64,000 bases of DNA, taken from positions 1 through 64,000 of the forward strand of contig CACEZB010000002.1 of assembly GCA_902563835.1 (NCBI GenBank), written 5' to 3'. Origin of the DNA: an uncultured SAR86 cluster bacterium. Its GTDB lineage: Bacteria; Pseudomonadota; Gammaproteobacteria; Magnimaribacterales; D2472. The notes beneath the pieces are model-generated. The model was not told the origin of the DNA. It worked only from the letters and a program-made list of their open reading frames with translations, and ran no database searches. Positions 9,995-21,239 of the stretch are shown piece by piece. Position 1 is the stretch's first letter; each line of letters begins with the position of its first letter. The position numbers and the translations under genes are program-made.

Positions 9995-11248
9995 TTAAAT
10001 CTTGATTTTAATAATTTGACCGGGGTAGATGGACCTATATTCAAGACCATTTATATTATTTAAGGACTCAACTGTAACGCCAAATCTTATAGCAATTTCA
10101 GATAAAACATCACCTTTTTGAATTTCATAGTTTAGGTAATTAGAATAATTTTCTAAAATAGATCCCGATACTGGTATTTCTTTAAAATAGTTATGTATAC
10201 CCAGAAATATCGATCTCGCTATCATTCTTCTTCCAGCTTTAGTTTTCAGTCTTTTTGCATCCTCAATATTAGTTATAAATCCAGACTCCACTAAAACAGA
10301 AGGAATATCAACAGATTTAAGAACTCTAAAATCAGCATATTCAACATTCTGCTTATGAATTTTTGTGAATGGGTCTCTTTTTAGCTGATCTAATATTTTT
10401 GTACCTAATATTCTACTTTGATCAACCTTTTTCTTATAAGTATTAGGATACAGATCTCTTGCAGCATCTTCATTAAAATCATATGACTTTATGTTTTTAA
10501 TTTGAGCTTGAATTCTTTTTCTTTCTTTATCAGATAGATTTCTTGCAACACTACTAGAAGATTCTTCTGACCATATGAAAACAGAGGCACCTTTTACTGA
10601 TGCCAATCTAAAGCCATCTGCATGAATTGAAATAAATGCGTCAGCGCCATATTTTCTTGCATTCTGATATCTATCATTAAGACTAACTGTACTATCATTA
10701 TTTCTAATTAATACTGCCTGATATCCTTCTGTATCTCTTAAGGTTCTTTGCAATTCTTTGGCTATCAATAAAGTAATATCTTTTTCTAATACGTTATTAC
10801 TGCTTACTGCACCAGGATCTTTGCCACCATGACCAGGATCAATTGCAACTATAATATCTCTGATATTATTCTTTAATTTTTTATTTTGTTTAACTTCAAT
10901 TTTTAACAATATGCCTTCATCTATTTTTTCTTGAGTGGGCTTTTTCCAATTAACATATTCATATAAATCAATCACAATTCTTGTTAAATCTTCTTTTGAC
11001 GATGCCCTAATTTTTTTAATGGGGTATTTATATTTTTTTTGAACATCTGATTTTAAATCGCTGTTATAAATATCAATAACAATTCTTGAGGGGTCATTTA
11101 GCGAGTAAGATTTTATAAAAGAAACTTTATCTAAAAGAAATGATATTTCTATAGACCCATCATCAGATTCTTTTACTTCATTAAATGAAATTTCATTTGA
11201 ATGTATCAGCGATGAGAATACTAATAAAAATAATGAGAATTTATTCAT
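9995..11248 (-). CDS. amiC: N-acetylmuramoyl-L-alanine amidase (AMIN + Amidase_3 + LysM)
   Basis: VAIDPGHGGKDPGAVSS, SIHADGF, PSVLVESGFITN; C-terminal LysM. Confidence 0.9.
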   Translation of the reverse strand: MNKFSLFLLVFSSLIHSNEISFNEVKESDDGSIEISFLLDKVSFIKSYSLNDPSRIVIDIYNSDLKSDVQKKYKYPIKKIRASSKEDLTRIVIDLYEYVNWKKPTQEKIDEGILLKIEVKQNKKLKNNIRDIIVAIDPGHGGKDPGAVSSNNVLEKDITLLIAKELQRTLRDTEGYQAVLIRNNDSTVSLNDRYQNARKYGADAFISIHADGFRLASVKGASVFIWSEESSSSVARNLSDKERKRIQAQIKNIKSYDFNEDAARDLYPNTYKKKVDQSRILGTKILDQLKRDPFTKIHKQNVEYADFRVLKSVDIPSVLVESGFITNIEDAKRLKTKAGRRMIARSIFLGIHNYFKEIPVSGSILENYSNYLNYEIQKGDVLSEIAIRFGVTVESLNNINGLEYRSIYPGQIIKIKI

Positions 11249-11702
11249 AATATTTAATCAAATCTAAAAATAGCTTATGTTTATCATTTATTGATACTTT
11301 TCTTCCACCTTCAAAATGTTCAAGAAAAATCTTTAAATCGAAATCTCTTTCTGCAACAAGCTTTTGAGGCCATTCAATAATTATAATTTTTTTTGAATGA
11401 GTTTTTCTATCTAAGTTAAAAATATGAATATCTTCTAATTCATCAGTTCTATATAGATCGACATGCAAAAAAAATAAATCTCCTAGATCGTACTCTTCAC
11501 ATAAAGTATAAGTTGGGCTTTTTACTAGTTCGCTCCAGCCTGAATTAGAAATTATCGATCTAGTTAAAAAAGTCTTCCCAGCTCCAAGGTCTCCTTCAAG
11601 ATGGATTTCAATTGAAGATTGATTAATCTTTGAGAGCTGTTTTGAAATTAGTTCGCCAAGTTTGCTAGTAGCCTTGTCATTTTCTAGGATAATATTTTTC
11701 AT
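11241..11702 (-). CDS. tsaE: tRNA threonylcarbamoyladenosine biosynthesis protein TsaE
   Basis: LEGDLGAGKTFLTRSI, SPTYTL; synteny with amidase and nnrD. Confidence 0.92.
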   Translation of the reverse strand: MKNIILENDKATSKLGELISKQLSKINQSSIEIHLEGDLGAGKTFLTRSIISNSGWSELVKSPTYTLCEEYDLGDLFFLHVDLYRTDELEDIHIFNLDRKTHSKKIIIIEWPQKLVAERDFDLKIFLEHFEGGRKVSINDKHKLFLDLIKYYE

Positions 11703-12523
11703 TTATTAATTAGGTCTCTAATAGTTAATATCAATGATGAAGCATTTAAACCAATCTCACCTATTTTATTTTTAAATATTTCTCCTGCTCTTGCATGAAC
11801 CGCAACGGAAAGCATACACGCATCAATGATATTCATTTTTTGAGCAATAAGAGCTGATATTACTCCAGCAAGAACGTCTCCAGTGCCTCCGGAAGATAGC
11901 TCTGGCCCACCTTCTGAGCACATAAATATGTCTTGATTATTTTTAGAACAAATAATTGTATTTTTGCCCTTTAAAATTACATATGCTGAGAATCTTTTTG
12001 AAATTTGTTTTGCAGCATTTATCCTATCTTCCTGGACCTCATTACTAGAAATACCTAAAAGTTTTGCAGCTTCTCCAGGATGAGGAGTAAGAATAAAATT
12101 CTTATCCTCATCAAAATTTTTTTCAATAATAAACTGAAGCGCACCCGCATCTAATATTAATGTTTCAATATTTTTTGTTTTGAAAATTTTATTAAAGATA
12201 TTATTTGACCATTCATCATTTTTTAATCCTGGGCCACATAACAAAATATTAATACCATCAGGTATGGACAAGCTTTTATTAATACCAAGCGCCATTATTT
12301 CTGGATTTCTAATTAAACTTGCTTCAACATTTGATGGGTGTGTATTTAGATGCACTAACCCAGAACCACAAAATAGACTAGCTTCAGATGAAAGAATAGC
12401 AGCACCACCCATTCCTTCAGAACCCCCTATAATCATAACTCTCCCAAAATCACCTTTATGAGAATCTAAAGACCTTTTAGGAATTTTTCTTTGAATAGAA
12501 TCAAAATTAAAATCTTTTGACAT
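11699..12523 (-). CDS. nnrD: ADP-dependent NAD(P)H-hydrate dehydratase (NnrD domain only)
   Basis: GGSEGMGGAAILSSEASL, LTPHPGEAAKL, GTGDVLAGVISALIAQ. Confidence 0.88.
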   Translation of the reverse strand: MSKDFNFDSIQRKIPKRSLDSHKGDFGRVMIIGGSEGMGGAAILSSEASLFCGSGLVHLNTHPSNVEASLIRNPEIMALGINKSLSIPDGINILLCGPGLKNDEWSNNIFNKIFKTKNIETLILDAGALQFIIEKNFDEDKNFILTPHPGEAAKLLGISSNEVQEDRINAAKQISKRFSAYVILKGKNTIICSKNNQDIFMCSEGGPELSSGGTGDVLAGVISALIAQKMNIIDACMLSVAVHARAGEIFKNKIGEIGLNASSLILTIRDLINK

Positions 12524-12529
12524 AAAAAA

Positions 12530-13900
12530 TTAGTTTATTTTAAAAGACCCTAATCTATCAGCATGGAAAGAACCCATATAAACTGTTTTATTTATAGGAA
12601 CTGCAACTGTTGGTAGACCGAATACAGTTTTACTGAAAGTATATTTATTTTTAAGTTTAAAAGTTTTCTTATCCAATTCATGAATAGAAAAAGGAAGTGA
12701 ACAATTTACTTCAGTTATGCAATCCATTGCATCATTGGGTTGAAAATTTAATGAAGTTAACCATATAGAGTTATCTTTAATGTATGGATTGTCTGGAGAC
12801 TCAATAAAATAGCTATTAATTTTAGAATTATTTGATAAATCAAAAATTGTAACCTTATCATCTAAATTATAACTAATATATAGAGTGTTAGATTCTTCAT
12901 CTAATACAAGTCCATTAGGGCTACTACCTTCAGACCCTTCAATTTCAGTAAAATTTGAATTCTCCCAAAGAACAATATTTCCAGAATTATTCTTCAATAA
13001 AGCTATCATGAACCATTCGTTCATTGTGATATCTCTTTTATACATATGAGAGGCATAAAAGCTGCCATCTTTTTTAAGACTTAAGTCATTAAAGTAGAAT
13101 TTATTAGGAACATTTACACAACCTCTCCAAATAATTTCCCAGCTTAAATCATTCTTTTTTAGTTCAAACATTTCAACAGATTCTTTTGGGTGATGACTGA
13201 TAACACCTATTTGATATCTTCCGTCATTTCGTTCTACAAGATCAATTCCATGAGGCCCATATTCATCATCATCTTTTCTTGAGCATGTCTCTTCTCCCCA
13301 TGTATTTTCTTCTAGTATTATTTTAGGAATTATTTTTTTATTATTACTTAGGTCCATGATTGCAAAATAACCAGATTCATTCTCACCCCATGGAGCTATT
13401 GAACCCATTTGTGACATAAATAGAAATTTTTTATCTGGAGTAATAACAATGTCCTCTGAATTGATAAAATCACATATAACTTGGATTTGGTCATCTGATT
13501 CGCAACTACTAATATCTTTTTGTGGACCGACATAATCAGTAGAAACAATCATAAATGCTAAAAAAACCATCAGCATTGATATAGGAATAGAAAACTTATA
13601 ATAGTTTTTCATAAAACTAGGTAACATCTTTTTTATTACTCCTAAAAAGAAAATAATAAAGAAACCTCTCATTAGAAGAAGAATGCCTAGAACAAAGGTA
13701 ACAATCATCCACATTCTTTCGAACCAGAATGGATCTATTAAACTAATATAGATACATAATAGTCCTAGAGACCCTGTTAAAAGACCAGTGATGGTAAGTC
13801 GCTCAGACCTCATAACCCAGGCGGAAATAAATTGGGTGAAAGGCTTGATTAAAATTATTATTGCAAGCGATAGAAAGAAGAAGAAATAAAAATAATTCAT
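12530..13900 (-). CDS. membrane protein with C-terminal arylesterase/paraoxonase-like beta-propeller
   Basis: Several N-terminal TM helices, then PON/SMP-30-like motifs (YGPHGIDLV, FYFNDLSLKKDGSFYASHMY, SSPNGLVLDEESNTLYISYNLDDKVTIFDL). Confidence 0.6.
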   Translation of the reverse strand: MNYFYFFFFLSLAIIILIKPFTQFISAWVMRSERLTITGLLTGSLGLLCIYISLIDPFWFERMWMIVTFVLGILLLMRGFFIIFFLGVIKKMLPSFMKNYYKFSIPISMLMVFLAFMIVSTDYVGPQKDISSCESDDQIQVICDFINSEDIVITPDKKFLFMSQMGSIAPWGENESGYFAIMDLSNNKKIIPKIILEENTWGEETCSRKDDDEYGPHGIDLVERNDGRYQIGVISHHPKESVEMFELKKNDLSWEIIWRGCVNVPNKFYFNDLSLKKDGSFYASHMYKRDITMNEWFMIALLKNNSGNIVLWENSNFTEIEGSEGSSPNGLVLDEESNTLYISYNLDDKVTIFDLSNNSKINSYFIESPDNPYIKDNSIWLTSLNFQPNDAMDCITEVNCSLPFSIHELDKKTFKLKNKYTFSKTVFGLPTVAVPINKTVYMGSFHADRLGSFKIN

Positions 13901-13902
13901 AA

Positions 13903-14793
13903 TTAAAATAAACGGTTCTTAATTATATCAACTATTTCTAATGGTTTATCTAGGAATACATGATGGGCTGCATCAGCAATTTCTTCAAACTCCATGATGT
14001 CAGAATAGGTTTTTTTAATATTTGGTAGAATATTTCCTGACATGAGAAGACTTTCAGCGCCATAAACGAATAGCGTTGGGCAACCAAATGTAAATTCATA
14101 GCCGAACAATCTTTCTAAACCATTAAACATTGCATCATCAAATTTCCAGCGCCATCCTTCCTCAGTTTCTTTTATAGAATGTTCCGCAATATACCTAACA
14201 AACCATCCATTTAAACATTCTTGTGATGGCAGCAATCTAAATCTTTTAAGAATGCTTACTTTATCAGGATAATATTTAATCATTCTAAGAGGGCCGCTTT
14301 CATGATCCTTAGGATCATAGCCTGGAGGGCGGATGAAAGTATCAATCATTATTAAGTTATTAATTAATTCAGTTCTTTCTGATGCAACATAGGCAGCTAC
14401 TTGGCCACCCAATGAATGCCCAATAATATTAATATTCTTTATTTTTTTATTTGATTTTTCCTTTTCTATTATTGAAATAATACCCTCACCAAAATCTTTA
14501 ATACTGTAAGTTTCTCTAAAGTCTGAATTACCCATACCTGGAAGATCAACCGCAATAATGTCTGCAAAGTCTACAAATTGAGGCGCTATAGGATCCCACC
14601 ATCTTTTATGTGCCCCTGTTCCATGAATGAATATTAAGAGATCTTCAGCATTTCCTTTATTTGACCATTTTGAGTATGCAATATTGCCTTTAAGATTTTC
14701 GATATATTTTTCTTTTGGTTCTATATTAATAGCTTCAAGAAACCATTCTGGCGCATCATGGATATCTTTTTTTAGATTGTCAGTAATTCTCAT
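13903..14793 (-). CDS. alpha/beta hydrolase
   Basis: IFIHGTGAHKRWWDPIA, IGHSLGGQVAA, catalytic-His region ADAAHHVFLDKP. Confidence 0.85.
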   Translation of the reverse strand: MRITDNLKKDIHDAPEWFLEAINIEPKEKYIENLKGNIAYSKWSNKGNAEDLLIFIHGTGAHKRWWDPIAPQFVDFADIIAVDLPGMGNSDFRETYSIKDFGEGIISIIEKEKSNKKIKNINIIGHSLGGQVAAYVASERTELINNLIMIDTFIRPPGYDPKDHESGPLRMIKYYPDKVSILKRFRLLPSQECLNGWFVRYIAEHSIKETEEGWRWKFDDAMFNGLERLFGYEFTFGCPTLFVYGAESLLMSGNILPNIKKTYSDIMEFEEIADAAHHVFLDKPLEIVDIIKNRLF

Positions 14794-14825
14794 AAGCAGT
14801 ATTCTAATCTATATCAAACAAATAT

Positions 14826-15617
14826 ATGAAAGATAATTTAACACCAGCTGCGACTGTTTTAGTTTTAAGGGATTCTGATAATGAAATGGAAGTTCTAATG
14901 GTAAAAAGATCAAACAAGCCTCCATTTGGAAATCTCTATGTATTTCCAGGCGGCAAAATAGATGATAGTGATTATTTATCAGACCTAGAGAATTTTTGCG
15001 ATGGATTAAATGATAATTCTGCATCAGATAAACTAGGGTTAAGGGAGAGGGGATTAAGTTATTGGATTGCCTGCATAAGAGAATGTTTTGAAGAGGTAGG
15101 CATCCTAATGGCTACAAAGAATTCTGGTGAGAAATTAGATCTTGATGGAAAAGATAAATCTAGATTTGATGAATATAGAAAATCGCTTATAGATAATAAG
15201 ATGAATTTATTAGATATATGTAAAAAAGAAAATCTAATCTTAACTACTAAAAATATTGCTCCATTGTCTCATTGGATTACTCCAAAGATTGAGTCAAGAA
15301 GATTTGATACAAGATTCTTTATCGCTTACCTACCTGAAAATCAAACAGTAGAACATGATGGCCTCGAATTAACTAAAAGCGTTTGGATTAATCCAAATAA
15401 AGCAATCGAAAAAGCTTTTAAGGGTGATATGCCTATGATTATGCCAACAATTAAAAACTTACAATCTTGTGAGGACTATAGATCTGCAAAAGATATTCTA
15501 AGAGACCAAAAAAAATTAACAAATAAAGATATTCCACCTATACTTCCAAAGTTTTTTAAAGAGAATGGTAATTGGGTTGGTTTATTGCCCGGCGATGAGG
15601 GTTACGAAGATCATTAA
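14826..15617 (+). CDS. NUDIX hydrolase (NUDT19-like)
   Basis: FPGGKIDDSDY...RECFEEVGILMA extended Nudix box. Confidence 0.8.
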   Translation: MKDNLTPAATVLVLRDSDNEMEVLMVKRSNKPPFGNLYVFPGGKIDDSDYLSDLENFCDGLNDNSASDKLGLRERGLSYWIACIRECFEEVGILMATKNSGEKLDLDGKDKSRFDEYRKSLIDNKMNLLDICKKENLILTTKNIAPLSHWITPKIESRRFDTRFFIAYLPENQTVEHDGLELTKSVWINPNKAIEKAFKGDMPMIMPTIKNLQSCEDYRSAKDILRDQKKLTNKDIPPILPKFFKENGNWVGLLPGDEGYEDH

Positions 15618-16418
15618 ATGAATAAATTATTAAAGAAAATCACAGCTCCTAATGGAGGAGTCTTTACTGGAGAAGGAACAAATACTTATTTTCTTGGGGA
15701 AAATGATATTACTCTTATAGATCCAGGCCCAAATATACTGGAACATATTGAAAATATATATTCAGAAGCTGATGGCAAAATAAAAAGGATATTCGTAACT
15801 CATACCCATACAGATCATTCGCCAGCAGCATTACCTATCTCAAAAGAACTTAAGATACCTATGTATGGTAGATTGGTAGATGGTAAATCAGAATGGGAAG
15901 ATGAAACATTTAAACCAGATGTTGTTTTAAATCATGGAGATCATATTTCTACAGATGAATATTCTATAGAAGTTATTCATACCCCAGGTCATGCTTCGAA
16001 TCATCTATGTTTTTATATTAAAGATTTCAAATGCTTATTAACTGGTGATCATATTATGGATGGTTCTACTGTGGTTATTGGTCCTCCTGATGGAAGCATG
16101 CAAGCATACCTTGATTCTTTAGAATTATTAAAAAATTATGATATTGATTATTTTGCTCCTGGTCATGGCAACTATATGCAAGAGCCCTCAAAAACCATAG
16201 ATTCTATTATTAGACATAGGCTTACTAGAGAATCAAAAGTTTTAAGATGTGTTGGAAAAATTAATAAATCTAATCTTGATGAGCTTTTATTATTAGTTTA
16301 TGACGATGTACCAGATGTGTTACATCCCATTGCTAAATATAGTTTAGAGGCACATCTTATTAAGTTGATAGAAGATGGCAAGGTAATATATTCAGAAGAT
16401 AATTATTCTTTATCTTGA
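15618..16418 (+). CDS. MBL-fold metallo-hydrolase (LACTB2-like)
   Basis: THTHTDHSP and HTPGHASNHLCFY, LTGDHIMDG. Confidence 0.88.
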   Translation: MNKLLKKITAPNGGVFTGEGTNTYFLGENDITLIDPGPNILEHIENIYSEADGKIKRIFVTHTHTDHSPAALPISKELKIPMYGRLVDGKSEWEDETFKPDVVLNHGDHISTDEYSIEVIHTPGHASNHLCFYIKDFKCLLTGDHIMDGSTVVIGPPDGSMQAYLDSLELLKNYDIDYFAPGHGNYMQEPSKTIDSIIRHRLTRESKVLRCVGKINKSNLDELLLLVYDDVPDVLHPIAKYSLEAHLIKLIEDGKVIYSEDNYSLS

Positions 16419-16747
16419 TCATTTAAATCTAAATCTAATTTAAACTCTTTTTCTTTTTTTCTTTCTCTTAGGATTTCTTTTGTATCCATTTGTTTCATTT
16501 TAATATCCACGCAATCATTTTCGTCATTAACTTCTCTTGTATGGCCCTTATCATTTATTGTGGCAGGTGGATACATAGATTTAGGCAGTTGTTTACATTG
16601 GATTGTATTTTTTGTTAACGTCTCAGCATATATTGATTCTATAGTAAATTTTTCCTTAGTATCTGGAAGCATTGACTTGTCATAATTTTGATTCATATTA
16701 CAACTAACTAACAGAAAAAAGGCGCTGAGTAATATTATATATCTCAT
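16403..16747 (-). CDS. small putative lipoprotein
   Basis: Signal peptide with lipobox LVSC; 114 aa; 3' end overlaps the convergent MBL gene. Confidence 0.55.
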   Translation of the reverse strand: MRYIILLSAFFLLVSCNMNQNYDKSMLPDTKEKFTIESIYAETLTKNTIQCKQLPKSMYPPATINDKGHTREVNDENDCVDIKMKQMDTKEILRERKKEKEFKLDLDLNDQDKE

Positions 16748-18669
16748 AGTTTTTGACTATTTTCTACTAAAGAGTCAACAACAGCTGGCTCAGCAAGTGT
16801 TGTAGTATCACCTAGGTTTGAGAAATCGCCTTCAGCAATTTTCCTAAGTATTCTTCTCATGATTTTTCCTGATCTTGTTTTGGGGAGTCCTGGAGCATTT
16901 TGAATTAGATCTGGTTTAGCGATTGGACCAATCTCTTTTGATACGAATTGAATGAGCTCAGTTCGTAAATCTTCATTAAACTTTTCTTCTTTCATAAGAG
17001 TAACAAATGCATAAATACCTTGTCCTTTAATAGGATGTTCAAAACCTACAACTGCTGCTTCGGCAACTTTATCATGAAGCACTAGAGCGCTTTCTATCTC
17101 TGCTGTGCCTAACCTATGTCCTGAAACATTCAACACGTCATCTACTCGGCCCGTAATCCAAAAATAGCCATCATCGTCTCTTCGCGCTCCATCACCAGTA
17201 AAATATAAATCTTTATATGTTTCAAAATAGGTAGATATCATTCTGTCATGATCTCCATAAATACTCCTAATTTGGCTTGGCCAAGATTTTTCTATAACTA
17301 AATTTCCAGAATTCGCATCCTCTAAAGGTCTTCCTTCTTCATCATATAGAGCTGGTTTAACTCCAAAAAAAGGAAGTGTTGCTGATCCAGGTTTCATTGG
17401 AGTAATGCCAGCAATTGGAGAAATTAATACCGACCCTGTCTCTGTTTGCCACCATGTATCAATTACATCACAAGAGCTATTACCTACCACTTTGTAGTAC
17501 CATTCCCAAGCTTCTGGATTTATTGGCTCACCTACAGTCCCTAAAACCCTTAAGCTATTTCTTTTTGTTTTTAGAACGGGATCATCCCCTTGAGACATCA
17601 AAGCCCTGATTGCTGTTGGAGCTGTATAGAAGACGTTGACTTCATATTTATCACATATTTCCCAACATCTTGATGAAGAGGGGTGTGTTGGTATTCCTTC
17701 AAACATTATTGTTGTTGTTCCATTGGATAAGGGCCCATATAGAATATAGGTATGGCCGGTGATCCAACCGACATCGGCAGTACACCAATATATATCTGTT
17801 GGCTGAATTCCAAAGAGATATTTAAAACTTATATGGGCTCCAAGAAGATAGCCTGCAGTGGTATGAAGAACTCCTTTTGGTTTTCCTGTAGAACCTGAGG
17901 TATATAAAATAAAAAGTGGATCTTCTGAATCCATCGGCTCAGGGTCGCATTCAGAACCTACATTTTTTACCAAATCTTCATACCAAACATCTCTTTCTTT
18001 ATTCCAATCTATATCTCCACCTGTTCTTTTAATAACTAAAGCGGTTTTAACATTCGGGCAATTAACTAAAGCTTGATCGACATTTGATTTAAGAGGCACT
18101 TTCTTTCCACCCCTAACCCCTTCATCAGCAGTTATTACTATTTCACAATCAGCATCTAATATCCTGTCTTTTAATGATTCTGGTGAAAATCCTCCGAAAA
18201 CAACTGAATGTATTGCACCAATTCTGGTAGAAGCCAACATCGCAAAAGCTGCTTCGGGAATCATAGGCATGTAAATACATACTCTAGATCCTTTTTTAAC
18301 ACCAAGCTCTTTTAAAACATTTGCGAATTTACAAACCTCTAAATGTAATTCCTTATAGGTAAATTGCTTTGATTCATTTGGGTCGTCCCCCTCCCAAATT
18401 AAAGCAGTTTTATTTGAATTTTCATCAAGATGTCGATCTATACAATTCAAACTAACATTGGTTTTACCACCTATAAACCATTTAGTATTTGCAAACTTAT
18501 CATTTTGAACTTCATTAAAATCACTTATCCATGAAATATTCTCTTTAGCTAATTTTTGAAAAAAAGCTTCAGAATTATCTATAGATTCTTTGTAAAGCTC
18601 ATGGTATTCATCAATATCTTTAATATGAGGATTGGTTGATATGGGCTTATAAATATTATTTTCAGACAT
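16744..18669 (-). CDS. acs: acetyl-CoA synthetase
   Basis: [47 protein letters not shown]. Confidence 0.95.
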   Translation of the reverse strand: MSENNIYKPISTNPHIKDIDEYHELYKESIDNSEAFFQKLAKENISWISDFNEVQNDKFANTKWFIGGKTNVSLNCIDRHLDENSNKTALIWEGDDPNESKQFTYKELHLEVCKFANVLKELGVKKGSRVCIYMPMIPEAAFAMLASTRIGAIHSVVFGGFSPESLKDRILDADCEIVITADEGVRGGKKVPLKSNVDQALVNCPNVKTALVIKRTGGDIDWNKERDVWYEDLVKNVGSECDPEPMDSEDPLFILYTSGSTGKPKGVLHTTAGYLLGAHISFKYLFGIQPTDIYWCTADVGWITGHTYILYGPLSNGTTTIMFEGIPTHPSSSRCWEICDKYEVNVFYTAPTAIRALMSQGDDPVLKTKRNSLRVLGTVGEPINPEAWEWYYKVVGNSSCDVIDTWWQTETGSVLISPIAGITPMKPGSATLPFFGVKPALYDEEGRPLEDANSGNLVIEKSWPSQIRSIYGDHDRMISTYFETYKDLYFTGDGARRDDDGYFWITGRVDDVLNVSGHRLGTAEIESALVLHDKVAEAAVVGFEHPIKGQGIYAFVTLMKEEKFNEDLRTELIQFVSKEIGPIAKPDLIQNAPGLPKTRSGKIMRRILRKIAEGDFSNLGDTTTLAEPAVVDSLVENSQKL

Positions 18670-18678
18670 TAACTTGCT

Positions 18679-19344
18679 CTAGATAATAGAGGGCTGGGGG
18701 TTTACAAAATTTGTACCTTTAGGATTGGACATTATCATTGTTACCAATGATTCATAATCGGACTCATTTGATTCAAGGTTAATATCAGCAGCATTTATTA
18801 TTAAAAGTGGAGCTGATTTATAATCTAAAAAGAATCTTGAATAGGCATCATTTAATCTTTCTAAATAATCTAAAGTTAAATATTGCTCATTAATATTGCC
18901 TCTTTTAGTTATTCTCTCCTTTAGTATTTCTATTGGAGCTTGAAGATAGATAACTAAATCTGGTGACGGAGCATCTAAAGTAATATGCTCATACACTTTG
19001 TCATATAGGCTCATTTCTTCATTTGATAATGTTACTTCAGCAAATAACCTGTCTTTTTCAATTAAAAAATCTGCTACACGAACATTTTCAAATAGACTCC
19101 TTTGTTTTAAATCTTGAATTTGTTGCATTCTTTGAAAAAGAAAAAAAAGTTGTGTTGCTAGCGCTGATTGACTTGGGTTTCTATAAAAGTTTTTAAGAAA
19201 AGGATTTTCAGCGGGCTGCTCTAAAAAAGCATCATAATTAAAAGTTGCTGCAATTCTATTTGCTAGAGTAGTTTTACCAACACCAATAGGACCTTCAATG
19301 GCTATATATTTTGGCAATGGTATTTCATTTATAGCTGGTTTCAT
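18679..19344 (-). CDS. deoxynucleoside kinase
   Basis: IAIEGPIGVGKTTLANRIA P-loop, LVIYLQAPIEILKERITKRG. Confidence 0.9.
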   Translation of the reverse strand: MKPAINEIPLPKYIAIEGPIGVGKTTLANRIAATFNYDAFLEQPAENPFLKNFYRNPSQSALATQLFFLFQRMQQIQDLKQRSLFENVRVADFLIEKDRLFAEVTLSNEEMSLYDKVYEHITLDAPSPDLVIYLQAPIEILKERITKRGNINEQYLTLDYLERLNDAYSRFFLDYKSAPLLIINAADINLESNESDYESLVTMIMSNPKGTNFVNPQPSII

Positions 19345-19370
19345 TAAATTCCTATTTTTTTATTAATAGA

Positions 19371-20603
19371 TTATCTTAACTCAGCAGAGAAACCAAATAT
19401 TTTGAAAGATTCTTCTTCATTTTTCTCTCTTAGATCTTTAATTAATGATTTTTTAATGGAGTCATCATTTTTTTGAAAATCAGTCCACCAATCACCTAGA
19501 TGTTTCTTATTAGCAGCAGCTTTTTCTCTTAGCAATAAGAAATCATATGCCGCCCTAAAACGAGGATGTTTTAATGTCTTGTATGGTTGTTTACCAATTC
19601 TGCTGTGGAGCTTTAGTTGAAGGACCCATATATCTTTAATATAACTATGAAACTTTCTAGGTATTGCTGTTATTTGTTGTTGTTTTCTTAGAACTTGGTC
19701 CATCGATCTAAAAAATTTCCTAAGATTTATTTCACCTTTTTTCAAAGACTTTTCAATTATTTCTGGCCATAGCAAAGCAGCAATTAAGAAACCTGGTGTT
19801 ACTGATTGATTATTTTTTAAACGCTTATCAGTATTTCTAAGTGCTTCAATAATTAATCTTGAGGTAAATTCATTCTTTTTAGGACTTGTTAGAATAAGAT
19901 ATTTATTTAAACCGAATGATGTTAATTTATTAAAGTTTTTTTCAGCTATTCCATTTAAAAATATTTTACAGAACTCATCAAATAATCTTGCATTTGATAT
20001 ATTTGATAGCAGGTGGCCTTTTTCATATATCGCTTCTTTAATACCTTTATCTATTTTAAATTGCAATTTATTGCTAAACCTAATTGCTCTAAGACTTCTT
20101 ACAGGGTCCTCTTCAAATCTTTTTTTTGGATCTCCAATTGAAAAAATGATTTTTTCATGAATATGCTTTATGCCATTATTATGATCCTCTATTTTTTTCG
20201 TAATAGGGCAGTAGTAAAGAGCATTTATAGTGAAATCTCTTCTAAATGTATCTTGTTCAAGTGTTCCCCAGATATTATCTCTAAGAATCTTTCCTGATTG
20301 GTCTGTAATAAGACTCCCATCATTTGTTCTGTCATCACCTGATCTGAATGTAGCTACTTCAATTAAATCAGATCTGTTATATATATGAACTAATTTAAAT
20401 CTTTTACCAATTATTCTTGAGGCTTTAAATATTTTTTTAATTTCATTAGGAGTTGCATTTGTAGCAATATCAAAATCCTTTGGCTCTATTCCGCAGAGGA
20501 GGTCGCGAACACATCCACCTACAAGATATGCTTGAAAATTATTTTTACGGAGATCTTCTATGATTGAGATCGCAAATTTATTTATTTTTTTATTATTTAT
20601 CAA
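19371..20603 (-). CDS. pcnB: poly(A) polymerase I
   Basis: YLVGGCVRDLLCGIEPKDFDIATNATP; DTFRRDFTINALYY. Confidence 0.93.
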   Translation of the reverse strand: MINNKKINKFAISIIEDLRKNNFQAYLVGGCVRDLLCGIEPKDFDIATNATPNEIKKIFKASRIIGKRFKLVHIYNRSDLIEVATFRSGDDRTNDGSLITDQSGKILRDNIWGTLEQDTFRRDFTINALYYCPITKKIEDHNNGIKHIHEKIIFSIGDPKKRFEEDPVRSLRAIRFSNKLQFKIDKGIKEAIYEKGHLLSNISNARLFDEFCKIFLNGIAEKNFNKLTSFGLNKYLILTSPKKNEFTSRLIIEALRNTDKRLKNNQSVTPGFLIAALLWPEIIEKSLKKGEINLRKFFRSMDQVLRKQQQITAIPRKFHSYIKDIWVLQLKLHSRIGKQPYKTLKHPRFRAAYDFLLLREKAAANKKHLGDWWTDFQKNDDSIKKSLIKDLREKNEEESFKIFGFSAELR

Positions 20604-20630
20604 AATTTATCTTTGATAAGAGATCAGAAA

Positions 20631-21185
20631 TCATCCGCTTAGCTGCCTTTCTTTTATCTCATCCAAAGTTTTGCAATCTATACAATGAGTTGCAGTTGGT
20701 CTTGCTTCCAACCTTTTGATGCCAATTTCATCTCCACATGATTCGCACCAGCCATAGTCATCTTGTTTAATTTGTTCTATCGAAATTGCTATTTTATTTA
20801 TAAGCTTTCTTTCTCTATCTCTTGTTCGAAGTTCAAATGCAAATTCCTCTTCTTGAGATGCTCTATCTACTGGGTCTGCATATGTTTCACCTTTAGTTTT
20901 AAGATGATCAAAAGTTTTTTGCATTTCTTCTTTAAGGTGTTCTTTCCACAATAATAACACTGCAATAAAGTGTCTTTTCATCGCAGCACTCATGTACTTT
21001 TCATTTTTCTTTACTTTATAAGGAGCGATCTTTGACTTATTGTTAGCAATTTTTTTAGTTACCTGTTTTTTAGTAACTTTGGTTGCTTTTGTTTTTTTTG
21101 CAGTAACTTTTTTAGTATTAGATTTTTTTACCTGCAATTTTTTAACAGATTTCTTCTTTGTTTTAGTTGTTTTCTTTACTACCAT
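20631..21185 (-). CDS. dksA: RNA polymerase-binding transcription factor DksA with Lys/Thr-rich N-terminal extension
   Basis: C-terminal DksA with C4 zinc finger (WCESCGDEIGIKRLEARPTATHCIDCK); first about 60 aa Lys/Thr/Val-rich. Confidence 0.92.
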   Translation of the reverse strand: MVVKKTTKTKKKSVKKLQVKKSNTKKVTAKKTKATKVTKKQVTKKIANNKSKIAPYKVKKNEKYMSAAMKRHFIAVLLLWKEHLKEEMQKTFDHLKTKGETYADPVDRASQEEEFAFELRTRDRERKLINKIAISIEQIKQDDYGWCESCGDEIGIKRLEARPTATHCIDCKTLDEIKERQLSG

Positions 21186-21239
21186 CTATATATAGAATTT
21201 TTTTAAGGTGGAGAAAGTATCAGATACTAATAAAATATG

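Noticed and set aside
12180-12461. Plus-strand 93 aa ORF
   Set aside because: Antisense to nnrD, whose motifs are unambiguous.
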